Assembly: GCA_030531305.1 (NCBI GenBank)
Contig: JAUNNT010000027.1
Location: forward strand, 1-32,007
DNA: 32,007 nt
Direction of reading: 5' to 3'
Source of the DNA: Akkermansia sp.
GTDB lineage: Bacteria; Verrucomicrobiota; Verrucomicrobiia; Verrucomicrobiales; Akkermansiaceae
Below, one piece after another: positions 21,950 to 31,004 of this stretch (within the stretch, counting starts at the first letter, position 1; each line of letters opens with the position of its first letter). The notes under the pieces were generated by a model, which was not told the origin of the DNA, made no database searches, and saw only the letters and a program-made list of their open reading frames with translations. Made by a program: the position numbers and the translations under genes.

Positions 21950-24508
21950 TTACACGTCAAGGTTGCGGACGTTGAGGGCGTTGTCCTCGATGAACTGGCG
22001 GCGGGGTTCCACCAGGTCGCCCATGAGGATGGTGAACATCTTGTCGGCCTGCATGGCGTTGTCGTCGTCCAGGCGGACGCGCAGGAGCTCGCGCTTCTCG
22101 GGGTCCATGGTGGTGGCGAAAAGGTCTTCCGCATTCATTTCGCCCAAGCCCTTGAATCGTGTGATGGTGACGTTTCGGCCGCCGATTTCCAGCACCTTGG
22201 TGAGGATGTCGCCCACGTAGAAGATGGGCGTGGCGGTCTCCTTGTTCTTCTCTGCAATCTCGAAGATGGGGGCATCGTCGGACAGCAGGCGGTCGGCGGG
22301 GATGCCGAGCTCCTCCAGGCGTGCCATGATCTTGGAGATGGCCTTGGCCTCGTGCAGCTCGTGGAGCAGGGCGCGGCGGGAGGGGCCCTCGCGCACGGGC
22401 AGCGGGTTGGCGGCCAGCTCCTCCTCGCTCGGCTCGCCGAACAGGAAGAGGTCGCGGTTCTCGTCGGAGTAGGCGGAAAGCTCCTCCTGGGTGGCGAAGT
22501 AGAGCACCTCCTCATCGTTGCCGCAGCGGACCTTCACCAGGTATTCCGGGAAGCTGCCGTTGCCGGCGCGGTGGCGCAGGAGGTCTTTCAGGGTGCCGCC
22601 GTGCTGAGCCACGCTGTTCTCGAACTTCTGCAGGGAGATGAGCGTTTCCAGGATGCCCATGAGGGAGTCCGCGTCGAACACCTTGGCCTTGTCGGGCGTG
22701 GAGAGGGTGACGTCGCCGGCGCCGAGGGAGATGAGCTTGCGGTTGAGGTCCACCTCGTTCTGGATGTACTCCTCCTCCTTGCGGTACTTCACGCGGTACA
22801 GCGGGGGCTGGGCGATGTACACGTATCCGGCGCGCACCAGCTGGGGCATGTGGCGGCAGAAGAGCGTGAGCAGCAGCGTGCAGATGTGCGCGCCGTCGAC
22901 ATCGGCATCCGCCATCAGGATGATCTTGTGGTAGCGGGCCTTGGTGATGTCGAACGAGCCCTCGCCTTCCCCGTCGCCGATACCGGCGCCGATGGCGGTG
23001 ATGATGTTCTGGATGGTCTCGCTGCCCAGGGCCTTGTCCAAACGGGATTTCTCCACGTTGAGGATCTTGCCGCGGAGCGGGAGGATGGCCTGGGTGCGGC
23101 GGTCGCGGCCCACCTTGGCGGAGCCGCCTGCGGAGTCGCCCTCCACAATGAAGAGCTCGCACTGCTCGGGATCGCGGTTGGAGCAGTCCGCCAGCTTGCC
23201 GGGCAGGCCGCCGCCCACGGTCATGGCGCTCTTGCGCACGCTCTCGCGGGCCTTGCGGGCGGCCTCGCGGGCGCGGCTGGCGATGAGGCAGCGGTCGATG
23301 ATGGTGCGGGCCACCTGCGGGTTCTCCTCGAAGTACTCTTTCAATTCCTCGTACACCACGTTGCCCACCACGCCCTCAATCTCGGTGTTCACCAGCTTGT
23401 CCTTGGTCTGGGAGGAGAAGCGCGGGTTGGGCATCTTCACGCTGATGACGGACACCAGGCCCTCGCGCACGTCGTCGCCGTTGAGGGTGGGGTCCTTGGC
23501 GGAAAGCAGGTTGTTGGCCTTGGCGTAGGCGTTGATCACGCGGGTGAGCGCGCTGCGGAAGCCAGAGAGGTGCGTGCCGCCGTCCGCGTTGTAGATGGAG
23601 TTGGCGTAGCAGAGGATGTTGTACTTGTCGCTGTCGTTGTACTGCATCACCACGTCCACGATGACGTCGTCCTGCATGGTCTTGCCGTCGTACTCCACCT
23701 CGATGTGGCGGATGCCGGAGATGCTGATGGGGTCCGGGGTGATGAGGGTCTTGTTCTCGTTGAGCTGGACCACGAACTCCTTGATGCCGTCCTTGTAGAG
23801 GAAGGTCTCGCTGCGCTGGCTCTCCGCGCGCTCGTCCACCAGCTGGATGACCAGGCCGGGGTTGAGGAAGGCGAGCTCGCGCAGGCGCTTCGCCAGCATG
23901 TCGAACACAAACTCCGTGGTGTCCGTGAAGATGGTGGGGTCCGGCAGGAAGGTGATGGTGGTGCCGGTCTGGTTGGCCGGGCAGGAACCCACCACGTGCA
24001 GCTTCTCCTTGGTCTTGCCGCGTTCGAAGGTGATGACGTGGCGCTTGCCGTCGCGGCGCACCTCCGCCTTGAACCAGTCGGACAGGGCGTTCACGCACTT
24101 GGCGCCCACGCCGTGCAGGCCGCCGGAGTACTTGTACGCGCCCTGGCCGAACTTGCCGCCCGCGTGCAGGTTGGTCAGCACCAGCTCCACCGCCGGGATG
24201 CCGAACTTCGGGTGGATGTCCACCGGGATGCCGCGGCCGTTGTCCACCACGGAGATGGACCCGTCCTCGTGGATCAGGATGTCAATCTTGCTGCAGTAGC
24301 CGGCCAGATGCTCGTCGATGGAGTTGTCCAGCACCTCGAAAACGCAGTGGTGCAGGCCCCGCTGGTCGGGGTCGCCGATATACATGCCGGGGCGCTTGCG
24401 CACGGCCTCCAGGCCCTCCAGCTTATCAATCTGCGCAGCGCTGTACTCTTGCTGTGCCCCGGTGAGCTTCTGCTCATCCACGGGCGGGGTGTTGTCGGTT
24501 TCGCTCAT
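21950..24508 (-). CDS. gyrB: DNA gyrase subunit B
   Basis: 852 residues. It is the ATPase subunit of gyrase. The GHKL ATPase has the catalytic Glu58 in Glu-Val-Leu-Asp-Asn, the Asp-Asn-Gly-Arg-Gly-Ile loop at 89-94 and Gly-Gly-Leu-His-Gly-Val-Gly at 129-135. The TOPRIM domain has Val-Glu-Gly-Asp-Ser-Ala-Gly-Gly and the Asp-Ala-Asp-Val-Asp-Gly metal site. It is longer than Gram-positive GyrB (about 640) because of an insert between TOPRIM and the C-terminal tail, as in E. coli (804). The Lys447 position of E. coli is Arg (Leu-Pro-Leu-Arg-Gly-Lys), common in other phyla. The ATG at 24508 overlaps a GC-rich hairpin and is predicted to be at the transcription start. Confidence 0.97.
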   Translation of the reverse strand: MSETDNTPPVDEQKLTGAQQEYSAAQIDKLEGLEAVRKRPGMYIGDPDQRGLHHCVFEVLDNSIDEHLAGYCSKIDILIHEDGSISVVDNGRGIPVDIHPKFGIPAVELVLTNLHAGGKFGQGAYKYSGGLHGVGAKCVNALSDWFKAEVRRDGKRHVITFERGKTKEKLHVVGSCPANQTGTTITFLPDPTIFTDTTEFVFDMLAKRLRELAFLNPGLVIQLVDERAESQRSETFLYKDGIKEFVVQLNENKTLITPDPISISGIRHIEVEYDGKTMQDDVIVDVVMQYNDSDKYNILCYANSIYNADGGTHLSGFRSALTRVINAYAKANNLLSAKDPTLNGDDVREGLVSVISVKMPNPRFSSQTKDKLVNTEIEGVVGNVVYEELKEYFEENPQVARTIIDRCLIASRAREAARKARESVRKSAMTVGGGLPGKLADCSNRDPEQCELFIVEGDSAGGSAKVGRDRRTQAILPLRGKILNVEKSRLDKALGSETIQNIITAIGAGIGDGEGEGSFDITKARYHKIILMADADVDGAHICTLLLTLFCRHMPQLVRAGYVYIAQPPLYRVKYRKEEEYIQNEVDLNRKLISLGAGDVTLSTPDKAKVFDADSLMGILETLISLQKFENSVAQHGGTLKDLLRHRAGNGSFPEYLVKVRCGNDEEVLYFATQEELSAYSDENRDLFLFGEPSEEELAANPLPVREGPSRRALLHELHEAKAISKIMARLEELGIPADRLLSDDAPIFEIAEKNKETATPIFYVGDILTKVLEIGGRNVTITRFKGLGEMNAEDLFATTMDPEKRELLRVRLDDDNAMQADKMFTILMGDLVEPRRQFIEDNALNVRNLDV

Positions 24509-24530
24509 ACGCGCGCATTATGCGCGCGTA
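24508..24530 (-). promoter_or_regulatory. Inverted repeat spanning the gyrB -10 element and start codon
   Basis: On the minus strand TACGCGCGCA (24530-24521), a TAA loop and TGCGCGCGTA (24517-24508) form a perfect 10-bp-arm palindrome whose last base is the A of the start codon. The -10 hexamer is in its centre. Alternating CG/GC runs continue upstream to 24542. Confidence 0.7.
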
Positions 24531-24545
24531 TACGCGCGCGCGCAA
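24517..24545 (-). promoter_or_regulatory. gyrBA promoter, predicted leaderless
   Basis: TTGCGC (24545-24540), a 17-base spacer and CATAAT (24522-24517) on the minus strand. The ATG is eight bases after the -10, so the mRNA should start at or next to the start codon. Confidence 0.7.
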
Positions 24546-24577
24546 GCTAATAATGCGACATACTGCCAAAATTTGCC

Positions 24578-24608
24578 AAAAAAAAGCCCGCCGTTTCGGC
24601 GGGCTTTT
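24578..24608 (-). terminator. Terminator of the tRNA-Lys/tRNA-Glu transcript
   Basis: An 8-bp GC stem (24597-24604 with 24586-24593) around a 3-base loop, extended by A-U pairs, is followed on the minus strand by eight T (24585-24578). Confidence 0.93.
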
Positions 24609-24619
24609 CAGGAAAGGAG

Positions 24620-24691
24620 CATCCCCATGCGGATTCGAACCGCAGTTCTATGACTGAGAATCATATGTCCTAACCCCTAGACGATGGGGAC
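24620..24691 (-). tRNA. tRNA-Glu(CUC)
   Basis: 72 nt. The acceptor stem GTCCCCA/TGGGGAT pairs over 7 bp (one G-T). The D stem is GTCT/GGAC, the anticodon stem TATGA/TCATA encloses the loop TTCTCAG with anticodon CUC, and the T stem TGCGG/CCGCA encloses TTCGAAT. The discriminator is G, as in glutamate tRNAs. CCA is not encoded. It reads codon GAG. Confidence 0.95.
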
Positions 24692-24704
24692 AGATGCTGT
24701 GGAG

Positions 24705-24777
24705 TACGCGAACCGGGACTCGAACCCGGGACCAATAGATTAAAAGTCTACTGCTCTACCGACTGAGCTATTCGCGC
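24705..24777 (-). tRNA. tRNA-Lys(UUU)
   Basis: 73 nt. The acceptor stem is GCGCGAA/TTCGCGT, the D stem GCTC/GAGC, and the anticodon stem GTAGA/TCTAT encloses CTTTTAA with anticodon UUU. The T arm is CCGGG-TTCGAGT-CCCGG and the discriminator A. CCA is not encoded. It is first in a two-tRNA transcript, 13 bases before tRNA-Glu. Confidence 0.95.
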
Positions 24778-24806
24778 ATGCGGCGCCGTTGGAGCGGGCG
24801 CGGGGC

Positions 24807-24835
24807 ATGTTACAGGCGCGCCCCGGCAATGTCAA
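24807..24835 (-). promoter_or_regulatory. Promoter of the tRNA-Lys/tRNA-Glu operon
   Basis: Perfect TTGACA (24835-24830), a 17-base spacer and TAACAT (24812-24807) on the minus strand, followed by GCCCCGCGCC, a GC-rich discriminator typical of stable-RNA promoters under stringent control. It lies just after the end of the his operon. A GGGAAT/ATTCCC hairpin (24858-24872) between hisIE and this promoter lacks a T run. Confidence 0.85.
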
Positions 24836-24874
24836 GCCCAAAGCAGACATTTTTTGCGGGAATGCAATTCCCTC

Positions 24875-25489
24875 TCAATGTTTCTTCCAGCCTGGGCGGT
24901 GGCGTTCGGCGAGCTCTGCGGCCACCTGCTCGATGCGGAGGCCCTTGGAGGCCAGCAGGACGATGAGGTGGTAGAACATGTCGGACGCCTCGTAGAGCAG
25001 GCGGTTGTCGGTGCCGTGGACGGCCTCGATGACGGCCTCCAGGGCCTCCTCGCCCACCTTCTGGGCCATGCGGTTGAGGCCGTCCTTGAAGAGGGAGGTG
25101 GTGTAGGAGCCCTCGGGCATCTCCTCGCGGCGCTTGTTGATGAAGTCCTGCAGCTCGGTGAGGAAGAGGAGCGGGTTGGCGTCGTTCGTCTCGCCCCAGC
25201 AGGTGTCCGTGCCGGTGTGGCACACGGGACCGTGCGGAACGGCGCGCACCAGCAGGGTGTCGTTGTCGCAGTCCGCCTTGATGTCCACCAGCTCCAGGAA
25301 GTGGCCGCTGGTCTCTCCCTTGGTCCAGAGGCAGTTTCTGGAGCGGCTCCAGAAGGTGACGCGGCGCGTGGCGAGGGTCTTTTCGTAGGCCTCCCGGTTC
25401 ATGTAGCCGAGCATGAGGACCTGGCGGGTGGCGGAGTCCTGGATGATGGCGGGGACAAGCCCGCCGGATTTCTCGAAGTCGATGTCCAT
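24875..25489 (-). CDS. hisIE: Bifunctional phosphoribosyl-AMP cyclohydrolase / phosphoribosyl-ATP pyrophosphatase
   Basis: 204 residues. It catalyses steps 2 and 3 of histidine synthesis. The N-terminal HisI domain (1-115) has Cys74-Asp-Asn-Asp77 and Cys90/Cys97 (metal ligands, within Gly-Pro-Val-Cys-His-Thr-Gly). The C-terminal HisE domain (116-204) has the Gly-Glu-Glu-Ala-Leu-Glu motif at 146-151 and Glu-Ala-Ser-Asp at 167-170. The ATG at 25489 gives the normal N-terminus; the longer frame to 25852 overlaps hisF and was rejected. It is last in the his operon, 23 bases after hisF. Confidence 0.95.
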   Translation of the reverse strand: MDIDFEKSGGLVPAIIQDSATRQVLMLGYMNREAYEKTLATRRVTFWSRSRNCLWTKGETSGHFLELVDIKADCDNDTLLVRAVPHGPVCHTGTDTCWGETNDANPLLFLTELQDFINKRREEMPEGSYTTSLFKDGLNRMAQKVGEEALEAVIEAVHGTDNRLLYEASDMFYHLIVLLASKGLRIEQVAAELAERHRPGWKKH

Positions 25490-25512
25490 GGTGGTGATTT
25501 GCGGTTGAATGT

Positions 25513-26268
25513 TCAAATGCGCACGCAGATTCCCTGTGCGCGGAGGTATTGCTTGAGTTCCGGGATGGCGATTTCGCCGAAGTGGAAGACGCTGGCGGCG
25601 AGGGCGGCATCCGCGCGGCCGACGGTGAAGGCGTCCGCGAAGTGCTGCATGGCCCCTGCCCCGCCGCTGGCGATGACGGGGATGGGAAGCTCGTCGGAGA
25701 GGCGCGCGAGGGCGTCGTTGGCGAAGCCCTGCTTCACGCCATCGTGGTTCATGCTGGTGAAGAGGATTTCCCCAGCGCCGCGGTCGGCCACCTCGCGCGC
25801 CCAGTCGAACAACCCGCGCCCGGTAGGCACGCGGCCGCCGTTGAGGTAGCACTCCCAGTTGCCGTCCGTGCAGCGGGCGTCGATGGCCACCACGCAGACC
25901 TGCGAGCCGAAGTGGGAGGCGATGTCCCCCACCAGTTGCGGGTTGCGGAGGGCGGCGGAGTTCACGCTCACCTTGTCCGCCCCGGCGTCCAGCATGCGCG
26001 CCACGTCGGCAAGCTCGTTGATGCCGCCGCCCACGGTGAAGGGGATGGAAAGCTCGCGCGCCACGCGGGCCACCATGTCGGTGAAGGTCTTGCGGCCCTC
26101 GTGGCTGGCGGTGATATCCAGGAACACCAATTCGTCCGCGCCCTGCTCGCTGTATGTGCGGCCCAGCTCCACGGGGTCGCCGGCCTCCCGCAGGTTGACG
26201 AAGTTGGTGCCCTTGACGGTGCGTCCGCCCTTGACATCCAGGCAGGGGATGATGCGTTTGGCTAGCAT
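25513..26268 (-). CDS. hisF: Imidazole glycerol phosphate synthase, cyclase subunit
   Basis: 251 residues, a TIM barrel. With HisH it makes imidazole glycerol phosphate and AICAR. Catalytic Asp11 (Ile-Pro-Cys-Leu-Asp-Val-Lys) and Asp130 (Ala-Ile-Asp-Ala) are present, along with the Gly-Gly-Gly-Ile phosphate loop near 80-83. The ATG at 26268 gives the conserved Met-Leu-Ala-Lys-Arg-Ile-Ile-Pro start and overlaps the hisA end by seven bases; the upstream 48 codons in frame are within hisA and are not coding. Confidence 0.96.
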   Translation of the reverse strand: MLAKRIIPCLDVKGGRTVKGTNFVNLREAGDPVELGRTYSEQGADELVFLDITASHEGRKTFTDMVARVARELSIPFTVGGGINELADVARMLDAGADKVSVNSAALRNPQLVGDIASHFGSQVCVVAIDARCTDGNWECYLNGGRVPTGRGLFDWAREVADRGAGEILFTSMNHDGVKQGFANDALARLSDELPIPVIASGGAGAMQHFADAFTVGRADAALAASVFHFGEIAIPELKQYLRAQGICVRI

Positions 26269-26990
26269 GGCGAGTTGCGGTTGAGAAGGGCGGGCAGGTC
26301 CAGCCGCCCCTCGTAATAGGCTTTGCCGAAGACCACGGCAGGCACGCCCGCGGCCTCCAGGGAAAGGATGTCCTGCGTGCAGGAGACGCCGCCGCTGGCG
26401 ATCAGGCGGCATTCCGGGTGCGCCTGCATGATGCCGCGGTAGAGCTCCGTGTTGGGGCCGCCGAGCGTGCCGTCGCGCAAAATGTCTGTGCAGAGCACGC
26501 GCGTGATGCCGTGCCGTAGGTAGAAGGAGACGAACTCGTCCAGCGACATGCCGCCGTCCTGCAGCCAGCCGTGGGTGCGGATGCGGCCGTCCTGCGCGTC
26601 CGCGCCCACGATGAAGCGGTCCGCGCCGAACTCACCCGCCCATTGCAGCAGGGTTTCCGGCTGCGTGGCGGCCAGGCTGCCCACGGTCACCATGGCCGCG
26701 CCGTGGTCGAACGCCGCGCGCAAATCCGCCTCCTGCTTGATGCCGCCGCCGAAGTCCACCACCAGGCTGGTTTGCGAGGCGATGCCCTCCAGCACGTCCA
26801 GGTTGACGATGTGCGCGGCCTTGGCACCGTCGAGGTCCACCAGGTGGAGGCGCGCCACGCCCATGTCCTGGAAGCGCTTGGCCACGTCCACGGGGTTGGC
26901 GTCGTACACCTTTTGGGCGGCGTAGTCGCCCTTGGTGAGGCGGACGCAGCGGCCGCCGATGATATCGATGGCGGGGATGGGCTCAATCAT
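26262..26990 (-). CDS. hisA: Phosphoribosylformimino-AICAR ribotide isomerase
   Basis: 242 residues, a TIM barrel related to HisF. It isomerises ProFAR to PRFAR. Catalytic Asp9 (Pro-Ala-Ile-Asp-Ile) and Asp131 (Val-Gly-Ala-Asp-Ala), and phosphate loops Gly-Gly-Gly-Ile at 81-84 and Ala-Ser-Gly-Gly near 195, are present. The ATG at 26990 overlaps the end of hisH by eight bases. The frame remains open upstream to 27404 inside hisH, but that part is not HisA-like. Confidence 0.96.
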   Translation of the reverse strand: MIEPIPAIDIIGGRCVRLTKGDYAAQKVYDANPVDVAKRFQDMGVARLHLVDLDGAKAAHIVNLDVLEGIASQTSLVVDFGGGIKQEADLRAAFDHGAAMVTVGSLAATQPETLLQWAGEFGADRFIVGADAQDGRIRTHGWLQDGGMSLDEFVSFYLRHGITRVLCTDILRDGTLGGPNTELYRGIMQAHPECRLIASGGVSCTQDILSLEAAGVPAVVFGKAYYEGRLDLPALLNRNSPC

Positions 26991-27591
26991 GGCAGAGGCG
27001 GATGAAGTTGGAGAGGATGCGCTCGCCGACGGGGCCGCTCTTCTCCGGGTGGAACTGGGTGGCGTAGAAGTTGCCGCGGCGGATGGCGGAAGCGTACGTG
27101 GTGCCGCCGTAGGTGGTGCGGGCGATGGCGTGCGCGCCGTCCGGCACGTAGTAGCTGTGTACGAAATACACGAAGGAGCCGACGGGCACGCCATCGAACA
27201 GGGGGGAGGAGACATCATCCAGCGTGTTCCAGCCGATGTGCGGCACCTTGAGCCGCTGCCCCGCCGCCGCGCGGAAACGCTGCACGCGCAGCCCCGGGAA
27301 CACGCCCAGGCACGCGGTGTCGCCCTCCTCCGAATGCTCGCACAAAAGCTGCTGGCCAATGCAGATGCCCAGCACGGGGCACGCCAGCGAGCGGATGACC
27401 TCATCCAGCCCGCACTGCCGCAGGTGCGCCATGGTGGTGGAGGCCTCCCCCTGACCGGGGAACACCACGCGGTCCGCGCCGCGCAGCGCGGCGGGATCGT
27501 CCGTCAGCACGGGCTCCACGCCGATGCGCTGGAGGGCGTTGACGACCGAGCGGATGTTGCCCGCGTTGTACTTGACGACGGCGACCTTCAT
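26983..27591 (-). CDS. hisH: Imidazole glycerol phosphate synthase, glutamine amidotransferase subunit
   Basis: 202 residues, a class I glutaminase that supplies ammonia to HisF. The catalytic triad is Cys77 (Gly-Ile-Cys-Ile-Gly-Gln), His181 and Glu183 (Gln-Phe-His-Pro-Glu). The N-terminus Tyr-Asn-Ala-Gly-Asn at 8-12 is typical of the family. It starts six bases after hisNB. Confidence 0.96.
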   Translation of the reverse strand: MKVAVVKYNAGNIRSVVNALQRIGVEPVLTDDPAALRGADRVVFPGQGEASTTMAHLRQCGLDEVIRSLACPVLGICIGQQLLCEHSEEGDTACLGVFPGLRVQRFRAAAGQRLKVPHIGWNTLDDVSSPLFDGVPVGSFVYFVHSYYVPDGAHAIARTTYGGTTYASAIRRGNFYATQFHPEKSGPVGERILSNFIRLCHD

Positions 27592-27597
27592 GAAAGA

Positions 27598-28662
27598 CTA
27601 GAGCGTACCCTTGCTGGAGGGGAGGACGAGGTGGCGCACATCACGCTGCGCGGCCATGCGGAGCGCGCGCGCCAGCGCCTTGAACATGCTTTCCGCCAGA
27701 TGGTGGGCGTTGTCGCCGCGCGCGGAGACGGAGAGGTTCATCAGCGCGGCGTCGCTCAGGCTCTTGAAGAAGTGCATGAACATCTCCGTGGGGATGCCGC
27801 CCACGCTCTCCGCGCGGAACGTTGCATCCCACTGCAGCCAGGGACGCCCGCCGAAATCCAGCGCCACGCGGCACAGGCAGTCGTCCATCGGCAGGCAGTA
27901 GCCGTAGCGGGAAATCCCCAGCTTGTCGCCCAGCGCGCGGCGCAGGCAGTCGCCGAGCGCGAGCGCGGTGTCCTCCATGGTGTGGTGGGCGTCCACCTGC
28001 AAATCACCCATGGCGCGGATGGTGAGCCCCATGCCGCCGTGGTGGGAAATCTGCTCCAGCATGTGGTCCAAGAACGGCAGCCCGGTGTCCACGCTGCACA
28101 CGCCGGGGCGGTCCAGCTCCAGCTTCACGAACACGTCCGTCTCGCGGGTGGTGCGGTGCACCTCCGCGGCTCGCTCGCCCGCCACCACGATTTCCAGCAC
28201 CTTCGCCCAGTCCATCCCGCCGCCGATTTTCAGCGCGCGGCAGCCCAGGTTCTGCGCCAGCTGCACATCGGTGTCGCGGTCGCCGATGACGTAGCAGGCG
28301 TCCATATCGTACTCCCCGCCCATATACTCGGTGAGCATGCCGGTGCCGGGTTTGCGCGTGGGTGCGTTGTCCTGCGGGAAGTGGGTGTCGATGTGGATGG
28401 CGTCGAACACCACGCCCGCGCTCGCCAGCGTGTCCAGCAGCAGACGCTGCATGGCGTCGAACGTTTCCTGCGGGTAGGCGGGCGTGCCGAGGCCGTCCTG
28501 GTTGGTGACCATCACCAGCTCGTACCCGGTGAGCTCGCGGATGGCGGCGAGGGAGCGGATGGCGCCGGGCAGGAAGGAGAATTTCTCCAGGGAATCCACC
28601 TGCTCGTCTGCGGGCTCGCGGATGATGGTGCCGTCGCGGTCGATGAAGAGTGCCTTTTTCAT
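27598..28662 (-). CDS. hisB: Bifunctional histidinol-phosphatase / imidazoleglycerol-phosphate dehydratase
   Basis: 354 residues, the E. coli-type HisNB fusion. The N-terminal HAD phosphatase (1-148) has Asp8-Arg-Asp10-Gly-Thr and the C-terminal HAD Asp in Ile-Gly-Asp-Arg-Asp (126-130). The C-terminal dehydratase (about 162-354) has the His-rich metal motifs Asp-Ala-His-His-Thr-Met-Glu-Asp and Asn-Ala-His-His-Leu. In the zinc loop, E. coli Cys92, His94, Cys100 and Cys102 correspond to Asp92, His94, Ala100 and Thr102 here, so the structural zinc is probably absent. It overlaps hisDC by four bases (ATGA). Confidence 0.95.
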   Translation of the reverse strand: MKKALFIDRDGTIIREPADEQVDSLEKFSFLPGAIRSLAAIRELTGYELVMVTNQDGLGTPAYPQETFDAMQRLLLDTLASAGVVFDAIHIDTHFPQDNAPTRKPGTGMLTEYMGGEYDMDACYVIGDRDTDVQLAQNLGCRALKIGGGMDWAKVLEIVVAGERAAEVHRTTRETDVFVKLELDRPGVCSVDTGLPFLDHMLEQISHHGGMGLTIRAMGDLQVDAHHTMEDTALALGDCLRRALGDKLGISRYGYCLPMDDCLCRVALDFGGRPWLQWDATFRAESVGGIPTEMFMHFFKSLSDAALMNLSVSARGDNAHHLAESMFKALARALRMAAQRDVRHLVLPSSKGTL

Positions 28663-31001
28663 GATGCGGTGATTTCGGTGAGGGCGCGCAGCAGCTCATC
28701 GTTCTCCTGCGGGGTGCCGATGGTGATGCGCAGGCAGTCCGCGCACAGGCGGATGCGGCTGCGGTTGCGCACCACGATGCCCCGCTCCACCAGCGTTTCG
28801 TACACGGCGGTGGCGTGGTCGATGCGCGCCAGGAAGAAGTTGGCGTCGGATGCGAAGACGCGGCGGCACGCGGGCAGCTGCGCCACGGCCTGCATCACGC
28901 GGGTGCGCTCCCGCAGGATGCCCTGCACCCAGGTGTCCACCTCTGCGGCGCGGTCCAGCATTTCCAGCGCTGCCTGCTGGGTGAGCGCGTTCACGTTGTA
29001 GGGGTACTTGACCTTGTTGAAGAAGGCGATGATTTGCGGGGATGCGAAAGCCATGCCGAGGCGGATGCCCGCGCTGGCCCACGCCTTGGAGAACGTGGAC
29101 AGGATGATGAGGTTGGGGAACTGCGCCAGCAGAGGGCGCAGCGTGGCCTGCGGTGCAAAGTCGCCGTATGCCTCGTCCACCACCACGATGCCGCGGAAGC
29201 CCTGCAGCACCTTGCGGATTTCCGCGTGAGGCAGCAGGTTGCCGCTCGGGTTGTTCGGCGAGCACAGGAACACCGCCTTGGTGCGGGAGTCCGTGCGCGC
29301 CAGCAGCGCTTCCGCGGTGAACGAAAAGTCCTCGCCCATCGGCACGGGTCGGTACTCCACGTTGTTGATGTCCGCGCAGACGGCGTACATGCCGTAGGTG
29401 GGTTCCGGCGCCACCACGTTGTCCTGCCCGGGTGTGCAGAACACGCGGTAGACCAGGTCGATGGCCTCGTCGCTTCCGTTGCCGAGGAAGATGGCCTCCG
29501 GCGCCACGCCCTTCACGGCGGCGATGCGCGCCTTGAGCCCGCGCTGCAGCGGGTCCGGGTAGCGGTTGAACGGCGGGTTGTACGGGCTCTCGTTGGCATC
29601 CAGGAACACGTGCGCCTCATGCCCGGCGTACTCGTCGCGCGCGGAGCTGTACGGCGCCAGCGAGCGGATGTTCTGGCGCACCAGCGCATCCAAGTCGAAC
29701 GCGGGTTGCGTGCCCCCCTGCCCCACGGCATCCAGGCGCAGGGACATGGCGCGGGCGTGGGCATCCAGGGATTCCGCGGCGGCCATGGCCTCCACGGCGG
29801 GGCCGATGCTGCGCACGCCGTCCTCCGTGAGCTCCTGGAAGGTGGTCTTGCGGATGAAGCTGTCCAAGCAGAGCCCGCCGAAGGAGCGGGCGTAGCCGAG
29901 GGTGGGGAGGGTGTGGTTGGTGCCGCTGGCGTAGTCGCCCGCGCTCTCGCAGGAGTAGTGGCCGATGAACACGGATCCCGCGTGCTCCACCTGCGCCGCC
30001 ACGGCGCGCGCGTCCGCCACCGCAAGTATCAGGTGCTCCGGCGCGTAGGCGTTGGTGAAGTCGATGGCGTCCCGCCTGTCCGCCAGCACGATGATGCGGC
30101 TGTGCTCCAGCGCGCGTGCGGCGATGTCGCGGCGCGGCAGCTGCGCCAACTGGATATCCAGCTCGCGCTGCACGGCCTCCGCCAGTTGCATGCTGTCCGC
30201 CACCAGCACGGCCTGGCTGTCCGGTCCGTGCTCCGCCTGGCTGAGCAGGTCCGCCGCCACAAAGGCGGGATTGCAGGTGGCGTCCGCCAGCACCTCCACC
30301 TCGCTGGGCCCGGCGGGCATGTCGATACCCACGCCGGAGAGGGAGGCCAGCTGCTTGGCGGCCATGACGTATTGGTTGCCGGGGCCGAAAATCTTGTCCA
30401 CGCGCGGGACGGACGCCGTGCCGCATGCCATGGCGGCGACGGCTTGCGCGCCGCCAATCTTGTAGATGTTGTCAATGCCGCACAGCTGCGCGGTGTACAG
30501 GATGACCGGGTTCACGCTGCCGTCCTTGGCGGGCGGCGTGCACAGCACCACGTTCGGGCACCCCGCCAGGTGCGCCGGAACGCCGAGCATCAGCACGGTG
30601 GAGAACAGCGGCGCGGAGCCGCCCGGAACGTACAGGCCCACGCGGGAGATGGGGATGCCGCGCTGCTCGCAACGCACGCCGGGTGCGGTCTGCACGGACA
30701 CGCCCTCAAACTTCTGCGCGGCGTGGAAGGCGGTGATGTTGGCATGCGCCAGCTTGATGGCCTGCTGCAATTCCTGCGGCACCTGTGCGGCGGCGGCCTG
30801 CAGCTCATCCGCCCCCACGCGGAAGTCCGCCAGCTCCACGTGGTCGAACTTGGATTCGTACTCGCGCAGGGCGGCGTCGCCGCGCTCCAGCACGGCCTCC
30901 ATGATGGGGCGCACCACGCCGAACAGCGTGGTCACATCGAACGCGGGGCGGGCGGTCAGCTCCGCCCATTGCTCCCGCGGCGGCTCTTGTATCACGAGCA
31001 T
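28659..31001 (-). CDS. hisDC: Fused histidinol dehydrogenase - histidinol-phosphate aminotransferase
   Basis: 780 residues with no internal stop. Residues 1-427 are a full HisD: zinc and catalytic residues Gln255/His258 (Gln-Ala-Glu-His-Gly), Glu321-His322 (Pro-Glu-His-Leu), Asp356 (Gly-Asp-Tyr-Ala-Ser-Gly) and His415. Residues 437-780 are a full class-II-type HisC with Gly-Asn-Gly-Ser-Asp-Glu at 507-512, Asn-Asn-Pro-Ser-Gly at 583-587, Asp609 (Val-Asp-Glu-Ala-Tyr) and the PLP-binding Lys639 (Ser-Phe-type motif Thr-Phe-Ser-Lys). The linker of about nine residues is polar. HisC forms histidinol phosphate and HisD oxidises histidinol to histidine; the phosphatase step between them is done by the next gene. 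Both halves look active. Three bases separate it from hisG. Confidence 0.95.
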   Translation of the reverse strand: MLVIQEPPREQWAELTARPAFDVTTLFGVVRPIMEAVLERGDAALREYESKFDHVELADFRVGADELQAAAAQVPQELQQAIKLAHANITAFHAAQKFEGVSVQTAPGVRCEQRGIPISRVGLYVPGGSAPLFSTVLMLGVPAHLAGCPNVVLCTPPAKDGSVNPVILYTAQLCGIDNIYKIGGAQAVAAMACGTASVPRVDKIFGPGNQYVMAAKQLASLSGVGIDMPAGPSEVEVLADATCNPAFVAADLLSQAEHGPDSQAVLVADSMQLAEAVQRELDIQLAQLPRRDIAARALEHSRIIVLADRRDAIDFTNAYAPEHLILAVADARAVAAQVEHAGSVFIGHYSCESAGDYASGTNHTLPTLGYARSFGGLCLDSFIRKTTFQELTEDGVRSIGPAVEAMAAAESLDAHARAMSLRLDAVGQGGTQPAFDLDALVRQNIRSLAPYSSARDEYAGHEAHVFLDANESPYNPPFNRYPDPLQRGLKARIAAVKGVAPEAIFLGNGSDEAIDLVYRVFCTPGQDNVVAPEPTYGMYAVCADINNVEYRPVPMGEDFSFTAEALLARTDSRTKAVFLCSPNNPSGNLLPHAEIRKVLQGFRGIVVVDEAYGDFAPQATLRPLLAQFPNLIILSTFSKAWASAGIRLGMAFASPQIIAFFNKVKYPYNVNALTQQAALEMLDRAAEVDTWVQGILRERTRVMQAVAQLPACRRVFASDANFFLARIDHATAVYETLVERGIVVRNRSRIRLCADCLRITIGTPQENDELLRALTEITAS

Positions 31002-31004
31002 GGC

